Counted from the stretch's first letter, positions 41,072-50,190 are shown. The stretch is 64,000 nucleotides of DNA from Pseudomonas gingeri (GCF_013385635.1 NZ_JACAPR010000025.1:62001-126000), one strand, 5' to 3'. The notes: a model not told the origin generated them from the letters alone. A program made the numbers and translations.

Positions 41072-41713
41072 TTATTTGCCCAATCGGCGCAACTCATCCG
41101 ACTCGACGATCCGTACACCATCCTGCTCTTCCAGCGCCAGGCGCCACAGCGCCCGGGCCAGCTGGCACGCTTCGATCCCGCGATATTTGCCGGGAATCAA
41201 TTTCGACAAGGGTCCCGCCAGCTGTTCGGCCAGGCGCGGTTCCGTGCGTTCGCCCAGCAACAGCGATGGCCGGGCGATGGTCAGTTGCGGCCAGTTCTGC
41301 GCCTTCAACGACTCTTCCATCTCGCCCTTGACCCGGCTGTAGAACACCTTGGATTTCGGGTTGGCATCAATCGCGCTGACCACGATCAGGTGCCGGGCGC
41401 CCATTTCCCGGGCGCGCTTGCCAAAGGCCACGACCATGTCATGGTCGATGGCGCGAAAGGCTTCTTCGGAGCCGGCGAGCTTGATGGTGGTGCCGAGGCA
41501 GCAGATGGCCAGGTCGACACGCCCGCTCAGTTGCGGCAGGAACACCGCCGGGTCGCCGACCGGGTTTTCCAGGTGGGGATGTTCCGCCAGGGGCCGCCGC
41601 GACGGGGCGAGTACGCGGCTGACCGTGGGCTCGTTGAGCAGGCGGTCGAGTAGATGTTCACCGGTCAGGCCGGTGGCTCCAGCGAGCAGGATGTGCTGAG
41701 GCGTCAAGTACAT
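41072..41713 (-). CDS. NAD(P)-binding oxidoreductase (TIP30/YwnB-like)
   Basis: The 213-residue atypical short-chain dehydrogenase starts with a Rossmann motif ILLAGATGLTGEHLLDRL (GATGLTG). A nucleotide-contact region LAICCLGTTIKLAGSEEAFRAIDHD and the strand HLIVVSAIDANPKSKVFYSRVKGEMEESL follow, where Tyr-x3-Lys appears as YSRVK. This group includes TIP30-like proteins with unknown substrates. It lies just downstream of the MORN/C13 gene (27 bases), both on the minus strand, so they may be co-transcribed. Confidence 0.85.
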   Translation of the reverse strand: MYLTPQHILLAGATGLTGEHLLDRLLNEPTVSRVLAPSRRPLAEHPHLENPVGDPAVFLPQLSGRVDLAICCLGTTIKLAGSEEAFRAIDHDMVVAFGKRAREMGARHLIVVSAIDANPKSKVFYSRVKGEMEESLKAQNWPQLTIARPSLLLGERTEPRLAEQLAGPLSKLIPGKYRGIEACQLARALWRLALEEQDGVRIVESDELRRLGK

Positions 41714-41740
41714 AAAATATCTCCCTTGATACGAATCAGC

Positions 41741-43459
41741 TTAGTTGCTCTTGGCTTCCTTGCTGTCCAGCGAAGCGCTTTGCAATGCTTTTCGTGCTTG
41801 TTGTTTGCGTAGTTGCTGCCAATGGGCCAGTACTCCCTTGGGCGCCCAGATCTGTGGTTCGGAGGCCTCGAAGTTATCGGCTTGTTCACGGTCGGCCACG
41901 TGGGCCTTGGCGAGGTTGAACGCTTGCTGCAAATCGTCGGTCTGGTTCAGGGCCTGGGCGAACAAGGCGTCGCCGAAGTAGGTGAAATCGGCCTCCTCGG
42001 AGCAGCCGAAGGACACCCTATCAGCCCGCGAGGCGGTCATGATTAAAGTTCTTTCATCTTTCAGGGCCGGTATGAAACCGCCGGAATAACAGGCCGAGAT
42101 GACGATGATCTTGTCGCGATTCTTCAGCGGTGCCAGGGCCGAGGCCATTTCATCGGCCGGCAGGTCGGCCAGCTCCAGGCGCGGCTGGTCCAGCACCAGT
42201 TCGTGTTCGTGGGTGCCGTGGCTGGTCAGGTAGATGAAGATCAGGTCTTCCGGGCCGCTGCGCTCGGCCAGGGTCTGAGCGGCACGACGGAGGTTCTCGC
42301 GGGTGGCCATCGGCCGGTCGACCAGATGGTCGCGGTGGTTCACCAGGCTGATCTGGCCGTAGGCGCCAAAGCGCGTGGCGAGCATCTTGTTGACGTAGTC
42401 GGCTTCGCGCAGGAACACGCTCTGCTTGCCGTCGCCCGCCAGCACCAGGCTGTACAGTTCGATGGCCGGGGTGGAGGCGGGAACCGCGGCCAGGGCTTTC
42501 TCCAGCAACGATCCCTGGGCCAGCAGGCCCAGCTCCAGCGAGTCCGGCAGCAGCTTGCCGTCGGCATCGCGAACCCGTTGGCCATTGGCCCAGACACCGC
42601 TCTGCACGCTGCCGTCGGCCAGGGTCAGGATGCCGCGACCCTGGTAGGTATCGCTGGCGAACTCGCCGATATAGACACTGCCATCACCCAGGCTCAGGTG
42701 ACCGAAGCCGGTAAAGCGCCACTCGCTGAACTCACCGCGATAGTGGCTGCCGTCGACGCCAATCAGTTCGCCCTTGCCATTGAGCACGCCGTCCTTGAAC
42801 TCGCCGATCCAGACATCGCCGTCGGCGTTTTCATAGCGGCCCTTGCCGTTCAACTGGTTGTGTTTGAAGCCGCCGGCGTACTGGTCGCCTTCGGCGCTGT
42901 TGAATGTGCCGATGCCTTCCAACTGGCCGTTGACGAAACGCCCGGTGAACTGGTTGCCGCTCGAATCGCTGCGCTGGCCTTCGCCGTTGGGTTTGCCATG
43001 GGCGAACTGGCCCTGGTATTGGCTGCCGTCTTCCAGCTCCAGATGACCGAGGCCGGAATACTGGTCGTCCTTGAATTCGCCGCGGTAGGTCATGCCGGCT
43101 TCTTTGAGGGTGCCTTCGCCGTTGCGCCGCCCCAGCTTGAAACCACCGGTGTAGCTGCTGTCATGGGTGGTCAGGGTGCCCTGGCCATGGAACAGGCCTT
43201 GCTGGAACTGGCCCTTGTAGACCTCGCCATTGCTGCCGTGCCACTCGCCGTCGCCATGCCATTGGCCGTTGTCGAACTGACCGGCGTACCAGCTGCCGCT
43301 CGGGTAGTCGATGCGCCCCTGGCCTTGCAGCAGGCCATTGACCACTTCCCCGCGATAGCGGCCACCGTCCGGCAGACGCGCGTCCGGCGGTAATAGCGAT
43401 TCGCCATCACCACAGGCGGCGAGCAGCAGGGTCAGAGCAAGGGGCACAAGTGGGCGCAT
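41741..43459 (-). CDS. MORN-repeat lipoprotein with C13 caspase-like peptidase domain
   Basis: The 572-residue protein has a lipoprotein signal (MRPLVPLALTLLLAACG, Cys16). Residues about 32-297 are about eleven MORN repeats of 23 residues (for example GEVYKGQFQQGLFHGQGTL). The C-terminal half is a peptidase C13 (legumain/caspase-like) domain: strand DLIFIYLTSHGTHEH with catalytic His414, and KIIVISACYSGGFIPAL with nucleophile Cys457. MORN repeats usually bind lipids or proteins at membranes. The combination of a membrane anchor, repeat array and cysteine peptidase suggests a tethered protease; substrate unknown. The start was chosen at the lipoprotein signal. Confidence 0.9.
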   Translation of the reverse strand: MRPLVPLALTLLLAACGDGESLLPPDARLPDGGRYRGEVVNGLLQGQGRIDYPSGSWYAGQFDNGQWHGDGEWHGSNGEVYKGQFQQGLFHGQGTLTTHDSSYTGGFKLGRRNGEGTLKEAGMTYRGEFKDDQYSGLGHLELEDGSQYQGQFAHGKPNGEGQRSDSSGNQFTGRFVNGQLEGIGTFNSAEGDQYAGGFKHNQLNGKGRYENADGDVWIGEFKDGVLNGKGELIGVDGSHYRGEFSEWRFTGFGHLSLGDGSVYIGEFASDTYQGRGILTLADGSVQSGVWANGQRVRDADGKLLPDSLELGLLAQGSLLEKALAAVPASTPAIELYSLVLAGDGKQSVFLREADYVNKMLATRFGAYGQISLVNHRDHLVDRPMATRENLRRAAQTLAERSGPEDLIFIYLTSHGTHEHELVLDQPRLELADLPADEMASALAPLKNRDKIIVISACYSGGFIPALKDERTLIMTASRADRVSFGCSEEADFTYFGDALFAQALNQTDDLQQAFNLAKAHVADREQADNFEASEPQIWAPKGVLAHWQQLRKQQARKALQSASLDSKEAKSN

Positions 43460-43571
43460 AACGGGATCCGGGCAATTAGGGGACCGAGTATGCCGTAGCA
43501 TTATGTTGTGTCTAGGGGGGAGAGCACGAAACAGTCGTGTCACTGTTTCGTGCCAGCACTCGGGCGCTACC

Positions 43572-44027
43572 TCAGACGAAGCAGAGCGACAGAGGTTCAG
43601 CGATGTAGGCGGGTTTTTCCTGGCCTTCGATTTCCAGGGTGGCGGTGGCCTTGAGCAGCCATTGGCCAGGCTTCTTCTCGGTGACCTCGGTCAGTTCGAC
43701 CTTGAGGCGCACCCGCGAGTCGACTTTCACCGGCTGGATGAAGCGCACGCTGTCGAGGCCGTAGTTGACCACCATCTTCAGGCCTTCGGGCAGCACAAGG
43801 ATGTCTTCCATCAGCTTGGGCATCAGCGACAGCGAGAGGAAACCATGGGCAATGGTGCTGCCGAACGGCGTTTGCGCGGCCTTGACCGGGTCGACGTGGA
43901 TGAACTGATAATCGCCGGTGGCTTCCGCGAACAGGTTGATGCGCTCCTGGTCGATGGTGAGCCATTCGGAACGTCCCAGTTCCTTGCCGACATAGTCGTT
44001 GAGTTGCGCTACGGGTACATAGGGCAT
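43572..44027 (-). CDS. MaoC-like (R)-specific enoyl-CoA hydratase
   Basis: The 151-residue hotdog-fold protein has the hydratase signature FAEATGDYQFIHVDPVKAAQTPFGSTIAHGFLSLSLMPKL, in which Asp and His (D-x4-H) of the MaoC motif are present. It hydrates enoyl-CoA substrates to (R)-3-hydroxyacyl-CoA, linking beta-oxidation with polyhydroxyalkanoate or other pathways. AGGAGAGG precedes the ATG. It sits alone between the MORN/C13 gene (same strand) and the CidA/LrgA gene (divergent). Confidence 0.9.
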   Translation of the reverse strand: MPYVPVAQLNDYVGKELGRSEWLTIDQERINLFAEATGDYQFIHVDPVKAAQTPFGSTIAHGFLSLSLMPKLMEDILVLPEGLKMVVNYGLDSVRFIQPVKVDSRVRLKVELTEVTEKKPGQWLLKATATLEIEGQEKPAYIAEPLSLCFV

Positions 44028-44204
44028 TGAGCCTCTCCTTGGTCTATCAGATTCTTTCAGGCCTTGGGTTGCAGCCCTTGGCATCCACTGTAGATCATCA
44101 CGGCACTCGTGCCCGGTCAAGCCACCATGGTTTTGGCGAATGCCGCCGTATCGGCGTGCTTATAATGGGCCGGGTTATCGGGGAAGAATCCAAGGGAGTG
44201 TCTG

Positions 44205-44567
44205 ATGTTGCTACGCGGCCTGACCTGGCTGGTGCTGTTTCAGTTGCTTGGCACGGCGATCAATCATTTGTGTGTGCCGATGTTGCCGGGGCCGATCATC
44301 GGCTTGCTGCTGTTGCTGGCGTTCCTGATGGTGCGCGGCGAAGTGGGCGCGCCGTTGAGCGAGGCGGCCAGCAGCCTGTTGCGCTATCTGCCGTTGCTGC
44401 TGGTGCCGCCGGCCGTGGGCGTGATGGTCTATGCCACGGAGATCGCGGCGAACTTCTGGGCGATCGCCGGTTCGCTGCTGCTCTCGGTGCTGATCTCCAT
44501 GGCCCTGGCCGGCCTGTTGATGAACTGGCTGGTGCAGCGCAAGGACCGGCGGGAGGGCAAGCCATGA
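44205..44567 (+). CDS. CidA/LrgA-family holin-like protein
   Basis: The 120-residue inner-membrane protein has four hydrophobic helices (WLVLFQLLGTAINHL, GPIIGLLLLLAFLMV, LPLLLVPPAVGVMVYA, ISMALAGLLMNWLV). The family was named for holin-like control of murein hydrolase release; more recent work connects it with pyruvate or other metabolite transport. AAGGGAG stands before the ATG. Its stop overlaps the next gene's start (ATGA), forming the standard LrgA-LrgB pair. Confidence 0.9.
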   Translation: MLLRGLTWLVLFQLLGTAINHLCVPMLPGPIIGLLLLLAFLMVRGEVGAPLSEAASSLLRYLPLLLVPPAVGVMVYATEIAANFWAIAGSLLLSVLISMALAGLLMNWLVQRKDRREGKP

Positions 44568-45280
44568 CGCTCGACTGGCAAGGCGCCTGGGCTGCGGTGA
44601 TTCACCATCCGCTGTTCGGTATCGGGATTACCCTGGGCGCCTATCAACTGGTGCTGGCCGGGTTCGAGAAAACCCGCTGGATCTTCCTGCAGCCGGTGCT
44701 GGCGTCGATGGCGTTGGTGGTCGGCGTCCTGCTGCTGTGCGACCTGAGCTATGCCGAGTACCGCAAGAGCACCGAAATCCTCAGTATCCTGCTCGGCCCG
44801 GCGACGGTCGCGCTGGCGGTACCGCTGTTCCTCAACCTGCGGCGGATCCGGCAGTTGTTCTGGCCGATTTTTACTACGCTGGTGATTGGCGGGGTGATCG
44901 CCACCGGGCTGTGTGTCCTGCTGGGTTGGCTGTTCGGTGCCGATCACCGGATGTTGATGACCATGGCGCCGAAATCGGTGACTTCGCCGATCGCCATGCT
45001 GGTGGCCGAGCAGATCGGTGGTGTGGCAGCCTTGGCGGCGGTCTTCGTGCTGATCACCGGCGTGATCGGCGCCATCGCCGGGCCGAGTATGTTGACGCGC
45101 CTGGGTGTTCACCGTCCCGAGGCCCGTGGCATGGCGCTGGGCATGACCGCCCACGCGGTGGGCACCTCGGTGGCCTTGCGGGAAAGTGACGAATGCGGTG
45201 CCTTCGCGGCGCTGGCGATGAGTTTGATGGGCGTGGCCACGGCGGTATTGTTACCGCTGGTCGTGACATGGCTGGTTTAA
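44564..45280 (+). CDS. LrgB-family membrane protein
   Basis: The 238-residue partner of the CidA/LrgA protein has about seven helices with the family segments LGAYQLVLAGFEKTRW, LLGPATVALAVPLF, MTMAPKSVTSPIAM and GMTAHAVGTSVALRESDECGAFAALAMSL. ATG 44564 is chosen since it overlaps the previous stop and starts the conserved N terminus; a longer open frame upstream is the shadow of the preceding gene. Eleven bases separate it from the LON-domain gene. Confidence 0.92.
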   Translation: MTLDWQGAWAAVIHHPLFGIGITLGAYQLVLAGFEKTRWIFLQPVLASMALVVGVLLLCDLSYAEYRKSTEILSILLGPATVALAVPLFLNLRRIRQLFWPIFTTLVIGGVIATGLCVLLGWLFGADHRMLMTMAPKSVTSPIAMLVAEQIGGVAALAAVFVLITGVIGAIAGPSMLTRLGVHRPEARGMALGMTAHAVGTSVALRESDECGAFAALAMSLMGVATAVLLPLVVTWLV

Positions 45281-45290
45281 GGAAACCTTT

Positions 45291-45881
45291 ATGACCCTGG
45301 CGCTGTTTCCCCTGAACACCGTGCTGTTCCCCGGCTGCACCCTCGACCTGCAGATTTTCGAGGCGCGCTACCTGGATATGATCAGTCGCTGCATGAAGCA
45401 AGGCAGCGGCTTTGGCGTGGTGTGCATCCTGGAGGGGGAAGAAGTCGGGCGTGCGCCGGAGGGTTTTGCCCGGGTCGGCTGTGAAGCGCTGATCCGCGAC
45501 TTCCAGCAACAGGACAATGGCCTGCTGGGCATCCGCGTGGAAGGCGGGCGACGCTTCCGCGTGCTGGCCAGCGAGCTGCAGAAGGACAACCTGACCGTCG
45601 CCGACGTCGAGTGGCTGGACGAAATTCCCGAGCAGCCGTTGCAGGATGAGGACGAGGACCTGGTGGCCCTGCTCAAGGCCCTGGCCGAACACCCGATGGT
45701 GGCGGCCTTGAACATGGGTACCGAAGCCACCGGGCAGCAGTCGCTGGCGAACCAGCTGGCTTACCTGCTGCCGTTTTCCGACCTGGACAAGATCGATCTG
45801 CTGGAACTCGACGATCCGCAGCAGCGGCTGGACGCGATCCAGGCCCTGCTCGACGAGTTGCAGGGCGAACTGTTCGCCTGA
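45291..45881 (+). CDS. LON substrate-binding-domain protein
   Basis: The 196-residue protein consists only of the N-terminal domain of Lon protease: LALFPLNTVLFPGCTLDLQIFEARYLDMISRCM at the start, GIRVEGGRRFRVL in the middle, and a helical end with LLPFSDLDKIDLLELDDPQQRLDAIQALLDEL. There is no ATPase or protease domain. Such stand-alone LON domains bind unfolded or partner proteins (in eukaryotes cereblon-like); bacterial roles are unknown. AAGGAAAC lies before its ATG. Confidence 0.88.
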   Translation: MTLALFPLNTVLFPGCTLDLQIFEARYLDMISRCMKQGSGFGVVCILEGEEVGRAPEGFARVGCEALIRDFQQQDNGLLGIRVEGGRRFRVLASELQKDNLTVADVEWLDEIPEQPLQDEDEDLVALLKALAEHPMVAALNMGTEATGQQSLANQLAYLLPFSDLDKIDLLELDDPQQRLDAIQALLDELQGELFA

Positions 45882-45900
45882 ACGGGTGACACCGCTCTAT

Positions 45901-47217
45901 CTAGTAGGCATACCGCAGCATCTGGTGCTGCACATGCCATAACGCGTGAAATCCATACAGTGCCACGGCCGCCGGCAGGATCAGCCACCAGGCCCGCGGC
46001 GGCATGGCGGTAAGCGGCATATAGCGCTGGCTGAGGGTCAGGCTGGCCGCCAGCACGGCAATAGCCAGCAGTGCTCCGGCGAGGATATCGGTCGGCCAGT
46101 GCGCGCCGAGATAGACCCGCGACAAGGCCACCGCAAAGGCCGGCAGGCAGCCCAGCAGCAGCCAGGTCACGCGCATCCGTGGCGGCTGGTCGCGACCGGC
46201 CAGTACGGCGAGCATCAGGAAGAACGCGAACGATCCCGAACTGTGGCCGCTGGGCATGCTGTAGCTGGTGATCGGATCGGTCAGGACTTCCGGACGCATA
46301 CGCGCGAACAGGTGCTTGGTGACGGTGTTGCCACAGGCGGTGACGGCCAGGGTGGCGCCGAAAAACAGTGCATGTCGCCATTGGCGGGCGAGAAACAGCA
46401 GGATCGTGAGCACCGCCGCGACGGTGAACTGGGTGCGGAAGTCGCCCAGGCGGGTGATGATCACGGCGACAAAGTCGAGGCTGCTGTCGCGGTGTTCCTG
46501 GACCAGCGTCATCAGGCCCTGGTCGAAGGCCTGCAGGTGCGGGTAGCCGAAGAACAGGCTGACCAGCAGGGCCAGGCTCAGGGCCGAAATCAGGATCGTC
46601 GCCTTCGGATGACGCTTGAGGCTGCAATGGATGCACAGTCCGATCAGTGCCGCCAGGCCGGCCGCGACCACGGCGGTCTGTGGCCAGAAGCCCTCGGGCA
46701 ATGGCAGGCGAAAGGCTGCGCCGGTGGCCCAGCCGGGCAGCAAGTAGGCGACGGACCAGCCGGCGGCGGCAATCAGGCTGACACCGATGAACCGTGGCAG
46801 CGGCATGTCGCACATGCCGGCGATCATCGGCAGCATCGGCCGTAGCGGGCCGATAAAGCGCCCGACCAGCAGGCTGGCGATCCCGTAGCGCTGGAAATAG
46901 GACTCGGCGCCGCTCATCCACTCCGGATGCTGGCGCAGGCCCGGCAAGCGCCGGATGTTCTGGTGAAAGCGCCGGCCTAGGGCGTAGGACAGCCCATCGC
47001 CGAGCAGGCCGCCGAGGAAACCCAGCAGCAGGGTTTCGCCCAGGGTCAGGGCGCCACTGCCGGCCAGTACGGCAATGGCGAACAGCAGCACGGTGCCAGG
47101 GACGATGATGCCGGCAATGGCCAGGCATTCGACACAGGCAATGACGAACACGGCCACGCCGAGCCATTGCGGATTAGTCGTCAACCAGCCGGTGATGCTA
47201 TCGAGCCATGGGCCCAT
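45901..47217 (-). CDS. DedA-PAP2 fusion protein
   Basis: The 438-residue membrane protein joins two families. The first 200 residues are DedA-like (GIIVPGTVLLFAIAVLAG, GDGLSYALGRRF, FIGPLRPMLPMIAGMCDMPLPRF). Residues about 215-420 are a PAP2 phosphatase: KHLFARMRPE, PSGHSSGSFAFF and SRVYLGAHWPTDILAG carry the three catalytic motifs with the Arg-Pro, Ser-Gly-His and Arg...His residues. A lipid flippase-like half with a lipid phosphatase half would suit recycling of undecaprenyl pyrophosphate or other lipid phosphates at the membrane. The next gene upstream is mpg. Confidence 0.9.
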   Translation of the reverse strand: MGPWLDSITGWLTTNPQWLGVAVFVIACVECLAIAGIIVPGTVLLFAIAVLAGSGALTLGETLLLGFLGGLLGDGLSYALGRRFHQNIRRLPGLRQHPEWMSGAESYFQRYGIASLLVGRFIGPLRPMLPMIAGMCDMPLPRFIGVSLIAAAGWSVAYLLPGWATGAAFRLPLPEGFWPQTAVVAAGLAALIGLCIHCSLKRHPKATILISALSLALLVSLFFGYPHLQAFDQGLMTLVQEHRDSSLDFVAVIITRLGDFRTQFTVAAVLTILLFLARQWRHALFFGATLAVTACGNTVTKHLFARMRPEVLTDPITSYSMPSGHSSGSFAFFLMLAVLAGRDQPPRMRVTWLLLGCLPAFAVALSRVYLGAHWPTDILAGALLAIAVLAASLTLSQRYMPLTAMPPRAWWLILPAAVALYGFHALWHVQHQMLRYAY

Positions 47218-47271
47218 GGGGGATTTCCTTGATCAGGCCAAACAAAAAAACAGTCGGCATTACGCTTATTA

Positions 47272-47359
47272 CTGTAGGAGCCCGGCTTGCCGGCGATGAC
47301 GGCCGCTCAGGCGATGCAAGGCTCACCGGCCTCATCGCCGGCAAGCCGGACTCCTACAG
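47272..47359. repeat. REPIN reaching into the mpg stop codon
   Basis: CTGTAGGAGCCCGGCTTGCC faces GGCAAGCCGGACTCCTACAG. The last six bases, CTACAG, read on the minus strand are CTGTAG, the last Leu codon and stop of mpg. The repeat therefore supplies the end of that gene. Confidence 0.85.
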
Positions 47360-48049
47360 GTCTTGTGAAACCGTGTGGTAATCGCGGCCTTCGACCTGAC
47401 CGCGTCGCAGCGGGTTGCGCGTGCAATACGGGGCATAGGCGGCGTCGACGAAGCGGTACATCAGGTGCTCGTCCCGGCCCAGGGGGATGCCCAGGCGGGT
47501 GGTCTGGATGATCTGCGCCGGCCGGTTGCCGACATCCTCGACAAACAGCCGCTGCAGGTCGAAGCGCTTGGCATCCCAGGCCGGAACCTTCAGGCCCAGC
47601 GCCTGGCACAGTAGGGTCTGGCCGGCGCAGAGCTTCTGCGAAGGCCGGGCGGCGCCGTTGGCGTCGGGGTTGTTGAGGAGCATCTGCGCCAGGCTGGCTG
47701 GTCCCGACAGATCGTCGACCCAGGGATAGGCGGATTTGATCAGGACCGCGTTGCCCGGCCCATGGGCACTGAAGTTCAGCGAGTCGCCGCCCCGGGAGTA
47801 GTACATATAGATGTGCCCGCCATCCAGAAACAAAGCCTTACGCTTTTCTGTATAGCCGAGGGAGGCGTGGCTGCCTTTTTCCTCGAAGTAATAGGCTTCG
47901 GTCTCTATGATGCGCGCCGCGAGCCACAGATCGCCGACGCGATGGCGTATGACTTTTCCCAGCAGTTCGCGGGCGAGCAGTTGCGCGTCGCGGTCGAAAA
48001 AGGCATCGGGCAGGGCGTTCGGCAGGGGCGGGGGTGTCAGGTTGGACAT
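47354..48049 (-). CDS. mpg: DNA-3-methyladenine glycosylase (AAG/MPG family)
   Basis: The 231-residue base-excision enzyme removes 3-methyladenine and other alkylated purines. AAG-family segments are present: RELLGKVIRHRVGDLWLAARIIETEAY with the general-base Glu in ETEAYY, KGSHASLGYTEKRKALFLDGGHIYMYYSRGGDSLNFSA and GPGNAVLIKSA. GAACGATG lies ahead of the start. The last codon and the stop coincide with a REP element. The position between a DedA-PAP2 gene and proA is as in other Pseudomonas. Confidence 0.93.
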   Translation of the reverse strand: MSNLTPPPLPNALPDAFFDRDAQLLARELLGKVIRHRVGDLWLAARIIETEAYYFEEKGSHASLGYTEKRKALFLDGGHIYMYYSRGGDSLNFSAHGPGNAVLIKSAYPWVDDLSGPASLAQMLLNNPDANGAARPSQKLCAGQTLLCQALGLKVPAWDAKRFDLQRLFVEDVGNRPAQIIQTTRLGIPLGRDEHLMYRFVDAAYAPYCTRNPLRRGQVEGRDYHTVSQDL

Positions 48050-48227
48050 CGTTCCTGAAAGGCATTCAAGGTTGGTCGGAGGCCAATCATACCGATTTTG
48101 CCCTTAATCCAAGCTGAATGGCGGCTATTTGTGCCCGATTTCGACCATCCGCCCGGCACCGCTGTCCGTCAGCCAGTGTGACAGCTATAATCGGCCGCTT
48201 TCCTCTTTGCCAAGACCCCCTTAGACC

Positions 48228-49499
48228 ATGACTGAGTCCGTTCTTGACTACATGACCCGCCTGGGTCGCGCAGCCCGCGAGGCTTCCCGCGTGATCGGCC
48301 GTGCCAGCACCGCGCAGAAGAACCGCGCGCTGCATGCCGCCGCCGCCGCGCTGGACGCTGCCCGCGACGAGCTGGGCGCGGCCAACGAGCTCGACCTGGC
48401 CGCTGCCCGCGCCAATGGTCTGGAGCCGGCGCTGGTCGAGCGTCTGGAACTGACCCCGGCACGGATCGACGGCATGATCGTCGGCTTGCGCCAGGTGGCG
48501 AGCCTGTCGGACCCGGTCGGGGCGATTCGGGACATGAGCTACCGGCCGTCGGGTATTCAGGTCGGCAAGATGCGCGTGCCGCTGGGTGTCGTGGGGATCA
48601 TCTACGAATCGCGCCCGAACGTGACCATCGATGCTGCCAGCCTGTGCCTCAAGTCCGGCAATGCCACCATCCTGCGTGGCGGTTCCGAGGCGATTCACTC
48701 CAATCGCGCCATCGCTACCTGCATCCAGCGCGGCCTCGACGAGGCCGGTCTGCCGGCAGCGGTGGTGCAGGTGGTGGAAGTCACCGACCGTGCCGCCGTC
48801 GGCGCGCTGATCAGCATGCCCGAGTACGTCGACGTGATCGTTCCCCGTGGCGGCAAGGGCCTGATCGAGCGGGTCAGTCGTGACGCGCGGGTGCCGGTGA
48901 TCAAGCACCTGGACGGCATCTGCCACGTCTACGTCAGCGCCCATGCCGACCTGGCCAAGGCCCGCCGTATCGCCTTCAACGCCAAGACCTATCGCTACGG
49001 TATCTGCGGCGCCATGGAAACCCTGCTGGTGGACCAGGCCGTTGCCGCCGAATTCCTTCCGGCCATGGCCGAGCAGTTCCGCGCCAAGGGCGTCGAGCTG
49101 CGGGGGTGTGAACGCACCCGCGCGATCATCGAGGCGGTCGCGGCGACGGAAGCCGACTGGAATACCGAATACCTGGCGCCGATCCTGTCGATCCGTGTCG
49201 TCGACGGGCTGGACATGGCCGTCGAGCACATCAACGGTTACGGTTCTCATCACACCGACTCGATCGTCACTGAAAACCTGGCCGAATCCCGGCGTTTCCT
49301 GGCCGAAGTCGACTCCAGCTCGGTGATGCTCAACACCCCGACCTGCTTCGCCGACGGTTTCGAATACGGATTGGGTGCCGAGATCGGCATTTCTACTGAT
49401 AAGCTGCACGCCCGCGGACCGGTGGGTCTGGAAGGCCTGACCTGCGAGAAGTACATCGTGGTCGGCGACGGGCAGTTGCGTGGTCAGGAGTCGGTCTGA
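48228..49499 (+). CDS. proA: Gamma-glutamyl phosphate reductase
   Basis: The 423-residue enzyme reduces gamma-glutamyl phosphate to the semialdehyde with NADPH, the second step of proline synthesis. It is full length with PLGVVGIIYESRPNVTIDAASLCLKSGNATILRGGSEA, the catalytic Cys in YGICGAMETLLVD, and NPTCFADGFEYGLGAEIGISTDKLHARGP (shown here as NTPTCF). It leads the run proA-nadD-rsfS-rlmH-mrdA-rodA, all on the same strand. Confidence 0.97.
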   Translation: MTESVLDYMTRLGRAAREASRVIGRASTAQKNRALHAAAAALDAARDELGAANELDLAAARANGLEPALVERLELTPARIDGMIVGLRQVASLSDPVGAIRDMSYRPSGIQVGKMRVPLGVVGIIYESRPNVTIDAASLCLKSGNATILRGGSEAIHSNRAIATCIQRGLDEAGLPAAVVQVVEVTDRAAVGALISMPEYVDVIVPRGGKGLIERVSRDARVPVIKHLDGICHVYVSAHADLAKARRIAFNAKTYRYGICGAMETLLVDQAVAAEFLPAMAEQFRAKGVELRGCERTRAIIEAVAATEADWNTEYLAPILSIRVVDGLDMAVEHINGYGSHHTDSIVTENLAESRRFLAEVDSSSVMLNTPTCFADGFEYGLGAEIGISTDKLHARGPVGLEGLTCEKYIVVGDGQLRGQESV

Positions 49500-49527
49500 C
49501 TTGGTCGATAAACGCCAGTCAGCCGCC

Positions 49528-50190
49528 ATGACCGTTCGCGAAGTTCCACCTCGGCGCATCGGTGTGCTCGGTGGAACCTTCGACCCGGTGCACATCGGCC
49601 ATTTGCGCAGTGCCCTGGAAGTCGCGGAATTGATGGAACTCGATGAGTTGCGCCTGACGCCCAGCGCCAGGCCGCCCCATCGGGATACGCCGCAGGTTTC
49701 GGCGGTCGATCGTCTGGCGATGGTCGATTGCGCGGTGGCCGGCGTCTCGCCGCTGGTGGTCGATGATCGCGAGCTGCAACGGGACAAGCCGTCCTACACT
49801 ATCGACACCCTGGAACTCATGCGGGCCGAGTTGGCCGCCGAGGACCAGTTGTTTCTGTTACTGGGCTGGGACGCATTTTGCGGCCTGCCCACGTGGCATC
49901 GCTGGGAGGAGTTGCTCCAGCATTGCCATATCCTGGTGCTGCAACGCCCGGATGCCGACAGCGAACCGCCGGATGCCTTGCGCAACCTGCTGGCCGCGCG
50001 GTCGGTCAGCGACCCGAAGGCCCTGCCGGGGCCTGGCGGGCACATTACATTCGTCTGGCAGACGCCCCTCGCGGTGTCGGCCACCCAGATCCGTCAACTG
50101 CTGGCCAGCGGTAAGTCGGTACGTTACCTGGTGCCTGACGCGGTCCTGGCCTATATCGATGCGCACGGGCTGTACCGTGCGTCGAACTGA
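49528..50190 (+). CDS. nadD: Nicotinate-nucleotide adenylyltransferase
   Basis: The 220-residue enzyme joins ATP to nicotinate mononucleotide in NAD synthesis. The nucleotidyltransferase motif GVLGGTFDPVHIGHLRSALE is near the start, with ELQRDKPSYTIDTLELM, LLGWDAFCGLPTWHRWEELL and the second motif VSATQIRQLL near the end. ATG 49528 is chosen because the family begins about ten residues before GGTFDP; earlier in-frame TTG and GTG codons overlap the proA end and lack a better ribosome site. Confidence 0.95.
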   Translation: MTVREVPPRRIGVLGGTFDPVHIGHLRSALEVAELMELDELRLTPSARPPHRDTPQVSAVDRLAMVDCAVAGVSPLVVDDRELQRDKPSYTIDTLELMRAELAAEDQLFLLLGWDAFCGLPTWHRWEELLQHCHILVLQRPDADSEPPDALRNLLAARSVSDPKALPGPGGHITFVWQTPLAVSATQIRQLLASGKSVRYLVPDAVLAYIDAHGLYRASN

